A DNA stretch of 64,000 nucleotides, from NCBI RefSeq assembly GCF_000260435.1, contig NZ_BACQ01000036.1, positions 1-64,000 of the forward strand, read 5' to 3'. Position 1 is the first letter of the stretch, and each line of letters starts with the position of its first letter. The DNA comes from Lacticaseibacillus zeae DSM 20178 = KCTC 3804 (GTDB lineage: Bacteria; Bacillota; Bacilli; Lactobacillales; Lactobacillaceae). Under the pieces are notes generated by a model, which worked only from the letters and a program-made list of their open reading frames with translations, ran no database searches and had not been told where the DNA came from. Of the stretch, positions 1 to 6,624 are shown one piece after another. The position numbers and the translations under genes are program-made.

Positions 1-27
1 AATTTGATATTAGAAAAGAGGGACGGT

Positions 28-471
28 ATGGCACCATACACGATTGAACAAATAAGCGCGCCCAGTCGCGAACAATTGGATCAAATTATGCGGTTATGGT
101 TGCAGGGGAATTTACAGGCCCACCAGTTTATTCACGCTGAATATTGGAAAAGTAATGCTCCTCTGGTGCGCCCTTTAATTCAGCAATCAACATTGTGGGT
201 TGTGCGCGACGGAGCAACGCTGATTGCTTTTTGTGGCTTGCAACAAGACTTCATCGCCGGCTTTTTTGTTGATGAAAAACACCGTGAACGTGGCGTTGGT
301 ACGGCTTTGATGGCAAAGTTGCAAGCGACTTATCCCCAACTGAGATTAACGGTGTACCAGAAGAACATTCGCGCTGCGAAATTTTATAAGCATCAGGGCT
401 TTTCTGTCTTAACGAGTCGTCAAGACGAAGGAACCGGTGAAGTAGAAGACGTTATGGGCTGGGAAAAATAA
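28..471 (+). CDS. GNAT-family N-acetyltransferase
   Basis: Predicted 147-residue cytoplasmic acetyltransferase that would move an acetyl group from acetyl-CoA to an amine; the substrate cannot be told. The acetyl-CoA-binding motif A is visible as VDEKHRERGVGTALM (R-x-x-G-x-G core), and the family's C-terminal signature follows as NIRAAKFYKHQGF. ATG at 28 is chosen because AAGAGGGAC lies just before it; an upstream in-frame TTG at 4 has no ribosome binding site. It is a single-domain protein of usual family length. It stands alone before a gap of almost 600 bases, so the neighbours do not suggest a role. Family assignment is firm; function is open. Confidence 0.85.
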   Translation: MAPYTIEQISAPSREQLDQIMRLWLQGNLQAHQFIHAEYWKSNAPLVRPLIQQSTLWVVRDGATLIAFCGLQQDFIAGFFVDEKHRERGVGTALMAKLQATYPQLRLTVYQKNIRAAKFYKHQGFSVLTSRQDEGTGEVEDVMGWEK

Positions 472-744
472 GGATTCTTGGTGGTAAAGTGGCTGGGTCA
501 TAATTCACAATGGCAATATAAAAGCGGACATCGCATGTCTAACAATTGCAGAACGGCTGCTTTTACTTTTCCTTAGAAGAATTGGCTAGGCTGACAAGGT
601 TGGTAATAACAGAGCATAAGCTGAATTAGACACTTACGGAAAATAATGGGAAAGGCCCACCAGCAACTGAGAAAAGATTGCACATGAATTTTAAAATAAT
701 AAGTTGAATATGTATTTTTGATACTAAGGGGTTTATTTTGAGTC
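472..744. other. Intergenic stretch without a recognised gene
   Basis: No ORF with a credible ribosome binding site is seen on either strand. A weak AAAAGC...GCTTTT inverted repeat near 520-570 could end the acetyltransferase transcript, but its stem is imperfect. The next clear signal is the promoter at 745. Confidence 0.4.
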
Positions 745-773
745 TTGACAACACTTTCTAAACCGGATATAGT
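745..773 (+). promoter_or_regulatory. Sigma-A-type promoter of the epimerase-like gene
   Basis: TTGACA at 745-750 and TATAGT at 768-773 with a 17-base spacer, close to consensus. Transcription would start near 780, leaving a leader of about 280 bases before the ATG at 1060. A LacI-type operator lies just downstream. Confidence 0.75.
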
Positions 774-822
774 TTTGGCGTGTTGGTTAGGTGGTCTTCA
801 AGCCTATATTTTTTGTATTTAA

Positions 823-838
823 ATGTTAACGGTAACAT
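823..838. promoter_or_regulatory. LacI-type operator (inverted repeat)
   Basis: ATGTTAACGGTAACAT has perfect 6-base half sites (ATGTTA and TAACAT) around ACGG. It lies about 45-60 bases downstream of the predicted start site, where a bound repressor would block elongation or initiation. The LacI-family gene at 3113 is the natural candidate to bind it; that link is inferred. Confidence 0.6.
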
Positions 839-1059
839 TGTGCGTCAAAACCCTACATAACTGGGTGACCATATTGTGAGAAACAAAAAGGTCAAAAATT
901 ATGCAGCCGACACAGATCGCATACGGAAATGTCAAACTGACTCGTAGCGTTGCGTTGTCTGCTAAGCTAAGTTGCTGTGCAAAATGTTCACGTGTGTATT
1001 TTGACGTATTTATACTTGGAAACACGCTAAGATACGGTATTTTACTGGAGGTATCAATA

Positions 1060-2655
1060 ATGGATTTACCAAAATTACTAAAAGACGTAAAAGAAATTTT
1101 AAATGATGATGGCAATTATCAGCACCTTAGCAATCAAGAAATTTACAAGCCTTCTATCCAGATAGATCGCCGCAATGTTTATTTCATTTTGCACATCCCT
1201 AATAGTGAAGGGATTATACAAAAGAAAATGGTTGTTTACGAAAATAGATTGACGATTGGCGACTTTGATCCGGTGCAGGAAATGCAAGATCGTGATTCGA
1301 TGCTGATTGTCGGTGACTTGAACGAAAAGAATAATAATGCTTTGGCTAAAAGATTCCGCTGGATCCGACCAACGTCACGCCGGAATTACAAATATACATT
1401 TGGTTTAGGCGATCGTCTTGGTAATGCGTCGAATGCCCACTTACGTTTATTCAAGGGTCGCGGCATCATGCCGGTTTTGGCTCAACAATCGATTCGCGAA
1501 CTTGTGTTGATGCATCGAACCAATACAGATGTTTTCCAGTCAGCGTCATGGGCGGTTTTTGAAGAAGGATTTACTTATGGCTGGGGTGCTGATGGTGATC
1601 ATGTTAAGACGCCGTATGAAGTTGACTATGCGGTCAAAGTCGGTTGCTCGATGATTACCCTGGACTGCACGGAGGAAATCCATAATGACGTGGTCAATTT
1701 GGCCGAAGCCGAACTTGATAAGCGGTTCAATGACTTAGATGCCGACCAAATAGCATATTTTAATAAAACGTACCTGAATCAAACATTTAAAGTTGGCAAT
1801 TCGGAAGTTAAGTTTACCAAGCATGATGTTGAAGAGTCAGTTTTGACATTCTATGACGCAATTTTGTTTGCGGCCAATATTTATAAGGACTTTGTTGTTC
1901 CGTACAACTTGGATTTTGAAATCTCAATGGATGAAACACCTTATCAAACGACCAATGCCAACCATTTCTTCTTTGCGAATGAACTTCATCGCCGAGGTAT
2001 TACGCCAACAACCATGGCACCACGTTTCTATGGGGAATTTCAAAAAGCCATTGATTACATCGGTGATACGGCTCGTTTCGAACGTGAATTTGTGGTCCAC
2101 GAGGCGATTGCCGAGCATTTTGGCTACAAACTCAGTATTCATTCCGGGTCAGACAAGCTTTCCGTTTACGAAATTATCGGGCGCGTGGCTAAGAAGCATG
2201 GGTGGCATGTCAAGACTGCCGGGACTAACTGGCTTGAAGCCTTGCGTGTCATTGCCCACAAGGATCCGCAATTCATGGTCGAACTTTATCGGTTTGCTTA
2301 TGAAAACCTGGATGACGTTAAGGACTTTTACGTTTTCAATGCACAGACTGATGGAACCGCACCTAAACCGGACGACATAAACGTGGAAAACGTTATGGGG
2401 TTGCTTAATAACGATGATGCGCGGCAAATACTCCACACCATGTACGGTTCGATTATGAATCTTAAGCATAATTTCCACTATGTCTATCGGGATAAGTTCT
2501 GGAATATTTTGCTTAAGAATCAGGACTTATACGATAAATATCTAAATATCCATATTGCCGAGCACCTGGATTTACTTCAAGGTATTGTCAAGACGAAGGC
2601 CGAAGCATTGGAAAAGCATGAACCAAAAGAGAATATTTCGCAAACTGTTCAATAA
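1060..2655 (+). CDS. Tagaturonate epimerase-like protein (UxaE family)
   Basis: Predicted 531-residue cytoplasmic protein. It resembles the UxaE family, whose characterised member interconverts D-tagaturonate and D-fructuronate in hexuronate breakdown. The conserved-looking block is in the first third (FGLGDRLGNASNAHLR, then an RGIMPVLAQQSIREL stretch), followed by an acidic, His-rich core (EEGFTYGWGADGDHVK). The call rests on overall family resemblance rather than an assigned catalytic residue. ATG at 1060 is chosen because GGAGGT precedes it at 1047; in-frame codons run back to 901 but start inside the leader. A promoter and a LacI operator lie upstream, and a LacI regulator is encoded downstream. 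No uronate isomerase, kinase or transporter adjoins it, so the pathway is incomplete here. Confidence 0.65.
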   Translation: MDLPKLLKDVKEILNDDGNYQHLSNQEIYKPSIQIDRRNVYFILHIPNSEGIIQKKMVVYENRLTIGDFDPVQEMQDRDSMLIVGDLNEKNNNALAKRFRWIRPTSRRNYKYTFGLGDRLGNASNAHLRLFKGRGIMPVLAQQSIRELVLMHRTNTDVFQSASWAVFEEGFTYGWGADGDHVKTPYEVDYAVKVGCSMITLDCTEEIHNDVVNLAEAELDKRFNDLDADQIAYFNKTYLNQTFKVGNSEVKFTKHDVEESVLTFYDAILFAANIYKDFVVPYNLDFEISMDETPYQTTNANHFFFANELHRRGITPTTMAPRFYGEFQKAIDYIGDTARFEREFVVHEAIAEHFGYKLSIHSGSDKLSVYEIIGRVAKKHGWHVKTAGTNWLEALRVIAHKDPQFMVELYRFAYENLDDVKDFYVFNAQTDGTAPKPDDINVENVMGLLNNDDARQILHTMYGSIMNLKHNFHYVYRDKFWNILLKNQDLYDKYLNIHIAEHLDLLQGIVKTKAEALEKHEPKENISQTVQ

Positions 2656-2755
2656 AGCGGGACAATAAGTTGTTTTGCCGGGTTCTGTGTAGCTTCTGAG
2701 ACAGGTTGGCTGAACAAGGATGCTTTTCGAACAATATGACTGGAGGGGTTATCAC

Positions 2756-2950
2756 GTGATAAAGTCAGAAAACGATCAAGCAAGCAAAGCTATCTTGTTC
2801 AATCAAGTCAAAAATGTGGATTTACAGGAGCTTATGGGGTTGGTGTCAAGTGAAACTGACCAGGATAAAAAAGCCGTCTTGTTAAAGCTATATCAATGCG
2901 CGCTCGATGTTAGACTGTTTGGCTGTGAGAATGCCAATACCAAACCATGA
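2756..2950 (+). CDS. Small hypothetical protein
   Basis: Predicted 64-residue protein not recognised as any family. GTG at 2756 is preferred because GGAGGGG sits 6-7 bases before it; an earlier ATG at 2720 lacks a ribosome binding site. The sequence is soluble and mildly charged, has no signal peptide or membrane segment, and has two Cys near its C-terminus. It lies 100 bases after the epimerase-like gene on the same strand and directly before a terminator, so it is probably the last gene of that transcript. It could be a small accessory factor or a chance ORF; the strong ribosome binding site favours expression. Confidence 0.5.
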   Translation: MIKSENDQASKAILFNQVKNVDLQELMGLVSSETDQDKKAVLLKLYQCALDVRLFGCENANTKP

Positions 2951-2977
2951 ACTTGACAGCATTAGTCATGGCTTCAT

Positions 2978-3020
2978 AGCAGCGCAATCTCATGATCGTT
3001 GTGAGGTTGCGCTGCTTTTT
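2978..3020 (+). terminator. Rho-independent terminator
   Basis: Stem AGCAGCGCAA...TTGCGCTGCT, extended by CTCA/TGAG, then a T5 tract. It closes the epimerase-like transcription unit before the LacI gene. Confidence 0.85.
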
Positions 3021-3073
3021 GCTCAAGATCACCGTACCATGCTGACATTGAAGTGTTTTAGTGTCTGGATTTT

Positions 3074-3082
3074 TGGTACAAT
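3074..3082 (+). promoter_or_regulatory. Extended -10 promoter of the LacI regulator gene
   Basis: TGG followed by TACAAT forms an extended -10 element about 30 bases before the GTG starts. The -35 is weak (TGTTTT at 3054), as is common for extended -10 promoters. Confidence 0.4.
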
Positions 3083-3112
3083 TCCCGTATAGGTCATGAC
3101 TGAAAAGAAAGT

Positions 3113-4156
3113 GTGAATTTCGTGAAAAAGGTTGATAAGCGCACTGCGACGATCAGAACAATTGCTAGAATGGCCGGCGTGTCACACACAACAGTCTCAA
3201 GGGCGCTGAATGGCAGTCCCCTAGTAAAGCCAAAGACGCGGGATAAAATAACGGAGATTGCCAAGGAGATCGGTTATGTTCCGAATATGAGCGCAAAAAG
3301 CCTGGTTACAAACCGCTCTTATATGATTGGCATTTTCTTTACTAACTTAGATACCGGGACTTCAGCCAGTTTTTTAACGGATGTCATTGAGCAGGCACAG
3401 GGAATGTTACCACGCAGTTACTTGTTGTCGATCAACAGTATCGAATATGCAATGGACAACAAAAGTGTCGCGATCATCAACTTTGATGGCGTCATTGTGA
3501 TTAGTCAATCCAAGACGGATGATGAGTTTATCGAATACGTGCATCAGGTTGGGTTGCCCATGGTCGTTTTGAATCGCGTGATTGAGCGTGATGATATTTA
3601 TAATTATGCGATTGGCGATAAGCTGGGGAGTAAAATGGCCACTGAATACGCGATTCGAATGGGGCATCGCCGACTTGCATTAATTAGCGGCTTGGCTTCT
3701 TTTGAATCCGCTGCCCAAAGAACCAAGGGCTTCAGGGAAGCACTCAGCGAGCATCAGTTGACAGTTGCGGATGAACTGATGATGCAAGGCGATTATCGGC
3801 CAAAGAGCGGCAGTAGACTCATGCGAAAAATCCTCTCCAGTGGCAACCTGCCAACCTGTGTCATTTGTGAAAACGATGATATGGCCGTCGGAGCGATTAA
3901 TACTTGTGTAGAACTAGGGTATAAGGTTCCCCGTGATATCTCGATCATCGGTTTTGACGACATGGCTTATTCTAAATATTTAAACCCGCCTTTAACAACC
4001 ATTCGAAAACCGACATCGACTATTATTGAAATGGGCATCGCCCGGTTAGTTAATATTATTGAGAATGGGAAGCCAGAGCAGGTTGAGCAGAAAGTGATCG
4101 ATCCGGAAATTATTGTTCGAAGTTCAGTGCTCAATCTTAACCTTTCGAATGAATAA
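3113..4156 (+). CDS. LacI/GalR-family transcriptional regulator
   Basis: Predicted 347-residue DNA-binding repressor. The N-terminal LacI helix-turn-helix is clear (TIRTIARMAGVSHTTVSRAL, residues 13-32), followed by the hinge region YVPNMSAKSL and a periplasmic-binding-protein-like effector domain with the family motif SIIGFDDMAYSKYLNPPLTT near residues 282-301. GTG at 3113 and an in-frame GTG at 3122 are both possible; the purine-rich stretch GAAAAGAAAG suits the second slightly better. The gene follows the epimerase-like unit after a terminator, has its own promoter and ends in its own terminator. It probably controls that unit through the inverted repeat at 823, with a uronate or related sugar acid as effector; this is inferred. 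Confidence 0.88.
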   Translation: MNFVKKVDKRTATIRTIARMAGVSHTTVSRALNGSPLVKPKTRDKITEIAKEIGYVPNMSAKSLVTNRSYMIGIFFTNLDTGTSASFLTDVIEQAQGMLPRSYLLSINSIEYAMDNKSVAIINFDGVIVISQSKTDDEFIEYVHQVGLPMVVLNRVIERDDIYNYAIGDKLGSKMATEYAIRMGHRRLALISGLASFESAAQRTKGFREALSEHQLTVADELMMQGDYRPKSGSRLMRKILSSGNLPTCVICENDDMAVGAINTCVELGYKVPRDISIIGFDDMAYSKYLNPPLTTIRKPTSTIIEMGIARLVNIIENGKPEQVEQKVIDPEIIVRSSVLNLNLSNE

Positions 4157-4170
4157 TGGGGTGACAAAAA

Positions 4171-4230
4171 AATGAGGTATGGTTCTGGGCGTGTCTGCGG
4201 GACACGGTCATAACCATACCTTATTTTTAT
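4171..4230 (+). terminator. Rho-independent terminator
   Basis: AATGAGGTATGGTT pairs with AACCATACCTTATT, with an inner GTGTC/GACAC hairpin and a T-rich tail. It ends the LacI transcript facing the convergent GntR gene. Confidence 0.8.
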
Positions 4231-4314
4231 TGAGCACTTTTTACTTGGTTTCAAGTTCAGCGTAAGTAGTGCGCCACGTCCTGATGGTTGCCGAGTTCCG
4301 AATGTTGCGCGCGT

Positions 4315-5043
4315 TTAGAGATTGGGCAGCCGTCGATGAATATTTAACACAAACCGTGAATGGTCGTGAATGAACCGCGAAACCGAGTATTCAAACGCGT
4401 GGCCTTTTTGGTCGTATGCTGTTTGTTCAATGACGAGTACCGGGCTGCCTTTTTTGATATCAAGGGCTTCGGCGGTTTCTGCGTCAGCTTCGGTTGCGTA
4501 TAAAATGCGGCGGGCATCGGTTAGCTGGATGCCGCGGTTGCCGAGGTAATCGTAAATAGAACCTTTTAGAATGTCCTCGTCTAACGGTGCGATATTAGTG
4601 GGCATGATGGTGTGTTCAAGGCTGTAGTAACGGTTATCAATGAGGCGGACGCGTTTGATGTCGTAGACTGGCTCATTGCTTTTAATGGCAAGATTTTTTT
4701 GCTCGGTCGCATTGGGTAAGCGCGCATCAAAATACAGCAGTTTGCTGGAAATGTTTTGATCGCGGTGGGAATAGGTCGCTCCAATTGGGGCGTCAAGCGG
4801 TAGCAGTTCCTTGTCGTCTTCGGTTGCCCGAGCGCGCACAAAGCTGCCTGATCCTTGTTGACTGTAAATCAGGCCTTCATCCTGTAAGAGTTTTAGCGCT
4901 TTTTTAATGGTTAAACGGCTGGTGTGGTAAGTTTCCGCCAGCTTTTTTTGCGTGGGCAGCGGCTTCCCGGCGCGATAGTGGTTCGTTAAAATGTCTTTTT
5001 TAATGTCTGAATAAATTTCTGAATAAAGATACAACACCGTCAC
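4315..5043 (-). CDS. GntR/HutC-family regulator with UTRA domain
   Basis: Predicted 242-residue sugar-responsive repressor. The GntR winged helix-turn-helix lies at residues 10-70 (GKPLPTQKKLAETYHTSRLT, then KALKLLQDEGLIYSQQGSGS). The rest is a UTRA ligand domain, with the typical DIKRVRLIDNRYYSLEHT strand pair and a C-terminal SRFIHDHSRFVLN strand. GTG at 5043 is used; a second GTG or a TTG within the next three codons is possible because GAGG overlaps the first codon. It is divergent from the PTS/mannosidase operon, with a perfect palindrome between them, so it is the likely local regulator. Effectors of UTRA proteins are usually phosphorylated sugars that enter by the PTS, which fits here. 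Confidence 0.88.
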   Translation of the reverse strand: MTVLYLYSEIYSDIKKDILTNHYRAGKPLPTQKKLAETYHTSRLTIKKALKLLQDEGLIYSQQGSGSFVRARATEDDKELLPLDAPIGATYSHRDQNISSKLLYFDARLPNATEQKNLAIKSNEPVYDIKRVRLIDNRYYSLEHTIMPTNIAPLDEDILKGSIYDYLGNRGIQLTDARRILYATEADAETAEALDIKKGSPVLVIEQTAYDQKGHAFEYSVSRFIHDHSRFVLNIHRRLPNL

Positions 5044-5066
5044 CTCAATGGCTTACTTGTTAAGCG

Positions 5067-5094
5067 ATTATAACATAAGCGAATGATTTGATAA
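5067..5094 (-). promoter_or_regulatory. Promoter of the GntR regulator gene
   Basis: Read on the minus strand: TTATCA, 16-base spacer, TATAAT preceded by TGT (extended -10). It ends about 25 bases before the GTG start. Confidence 0.55.
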
Positions 5095-5150
5095 GCCATA
5101 TTTTCAAGCCAGTCAAGATTGGGCCGGCGTTATCTGACAGCGTCGTATAA

Positions 5151-5164
5151 TTTGTATATACAAA
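5151..5164. promoter_or_regulatory. Probable GntR operator palindrome
   Basis: TTTGTATATACAAA is a perfect 14-base palindrome in the divergent gap between the GntR gene and the PTS operon. It overlaps a TATAAT at 5146-5151 that could be the -10 of the operon. HutC-type GntR proteins bind short palindromes of this kind; the pairing with this regulator is inferred. Confidence 0.6.
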
Positions 5165-5216
5165 ATATAAATAAGACTTTACAAAAATTAGGGAAACCGG
5201 TAAACTGACGATGTTG

Positions 5217-5228
5217 GAAAACGTTTTC
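5217..5228. promoter_or_regulatory. cre-like palindrome
   Basis: GAAAACGTTTTC is a perfect 12-base palindrome with the central CG and A/T arms of CcpA sites, though the outer TG/CA bases of the consensus are not both present. It lies 27 bases before the PTS IIC gene, where carbon catabolite repression would be expected. Confidence 0.45.
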
Positions 5229-5254
5229 TTTTCAAAACTACTTAGGGGTGATGC

Positions 5255-6583
5255 ATGATGAAGTTCAATGTGGATAAGCTTCAGGAGCCGTTACTGAAGG
5301 CTTCGATGTGGGTGCAGAACAACACGATTCTCCAAGCTGTTAAGAATGCTTTTGTTCGAACGATTCCATTTACGGTGATTGGATCGTTTTCGAACCTGAT
5401 TAAGATGCAACTGGATGCGTTGATTAAGTCACAACATTTAAATTGGGGTTGGTTGACGAGCCTGAGTCAACTTTTTGGTTATCTCGGCGTCGCCACGCTG
5501 GGGATTGTCGGCTTGATTGTGGTTGTCTCCAGCGCCTATTCCTATGCGGTTGAGTTGAAGCGGCGTGATGAGAACAAAGGCATGAATGTCATCATTGCCA
5601 CCTTGTTGGCCTTTTCCGCCTATTTTGTTATGGTACCGAACAACGTCAACTTCGCCGATCCTAAAGCTAAAGTCATTGAAGGGTTTGCGGCGTCGCTTTT
5701 CAGTTATGAAGGGATGTTTACCGGCTTGATTGTCGGCATGTTAGCCGTTGCGATGTTTGCGGCCTTCAGCCACTCTAAGTTCACCATCAGGATGCCGGGG
5801 AGTGTCCCGCAAAATGTGTTTGACTCGTTTTTTGCCTTAATTCCGATGACCGAAGTTTTACTGTTGTTCGGACTGGCCCGGATCGGTCTTCAGGCGATGG
5901 GCTACACCAGTTTGATTCAGCTGATTTCAACGGTCATCATTAAGCCGTTACTGACAGTCGGCACCGGATTACCTGCTATTATTGTCGTCATTTTATTAGA
6001 ACAGATTCTGTGGTTCCTTGGGTTACACGGTTTCAACATTGTTTGGGGGATTGTTTCCGCGTTTTGGCTGCCGTTATTCCTGCAGAATGTGGCTAAGTTT
6101 GCGGAAACCAAAAGTTTTGCCGGTATTTCGATTGCGCCGAACACAATGACCAACGTTTACGCAATGATCGGCGGTTCAGGAGCGACATTTGGCCTCATTA
6201 TCGCCATGCTGATTTTTACCAAAAAAGGTGAAAAAGAGCGGGAAGTGGCCAAGCTGGCCTTGGTGCCGGGATGCTTTGGTATCAACGAACCGGTTATCTT
6301 TGGCTTGCCGATTGTCTTGAATCCGATCATGTTCATTCCGTGGATTTTTGTCCCGCTCTTTAACGCGATTGTGGCTTATATGGTGACTTCAATTGGCTGG
6401 GTAGTGCCGCTCGTGGTTTTAAACTCGGGCAATGAGCCGATTTTTGTCAGCACTTGGATTCTTGGCGGGTTGCATATGAGTCCGGTGATTCTGACGGCTG
6501 TTTTGGTTGTCATCGATATTTTCCTCTACGCACCGTTTGTCATTATGAATCAACGCAGTGAACGGCGACTGGCCACGGCATAG
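5255..6583 (+). CDS. PTS EIIC, cellobiose/lactose (CelB-like) family
   Basis: Predicted 442-residue membrane permease of a phosphotransferase system. It is highly hydrophobic with about ten membrane segments. Family-like landmarks are the N-terminal block ending NAFVRTIPFTVIGS, the substrate-loop stretch WFLGLHGFNIVWGI and the GCFGINEPVIFGLPIVLNP motif, where NEP is typical of lactose/cellobiose EIIC proteins. ATG at 5255 and ATG at 5258 are equally placed after AGGGGTGATGC. The matching IIB (12899) and IIA (13592) lie 6-8 kb downstream, with the glycosidases placed between them. Substrate is not readable from sequence; context suggests a manno-oligosaccharide or beta-linked disaccharide from glycans. 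Confidence 0.9.
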   Translation: MMKFNVDKLQEPLLKASMWVQNNTILQAVKNAFVRTIPFTVIGSFSNLIKMQLDALIKSQHLNWGWLTSLSQLFGYLGVATLGIVGLIVVVSSAYSYAVELKRRDENKGMNVIIATLLAFSAYFVMVPNNVNFADPKAKVIEGFAASLFSYEGMFTGLIVGMLAVAMFAAFSHSKFTIRMPGSVPQNVFDSFFALIPMTEVLLLFGLARIGLQAMGYTSLIQLISTVIIKPLLTVGTGLPAIIVVILLEQILWFLGLHGFNIVWGIVSAFWLPLFLQNVAKFAETKSFAGISIAPNTMTNVYAMIGGSGATFGLIIAMLIFTKKGEKEREVAKLALVPGCFGINEPVIFGLPIVLNPIMFIPWIFVPLFNAIVAYMVTSIGWVVPLVVLNSGNEPIFVSTWILGGLHMSPVILTAVLVVIDIFLYAPFVIMNQRSERRLATA

Positions 6584-6624
6584 TTGGTAGACACGGCATG
6601 AAGACAGAAAGAAGAATTTGATTA

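Noticed and set aside
901-1059. Extended N-terminus of the epimerase-like protein from 901
   Set aside because: The extension lies in the leader, has no ribosome binding site and has a composition unlike the rest; GGAGGT marks the ATG at 1060.
1853-2380. 175-residue frame inside the epimerase-like gene
   Set aside because: It is fully inside the real gene in another frame with no ribosome binding site.
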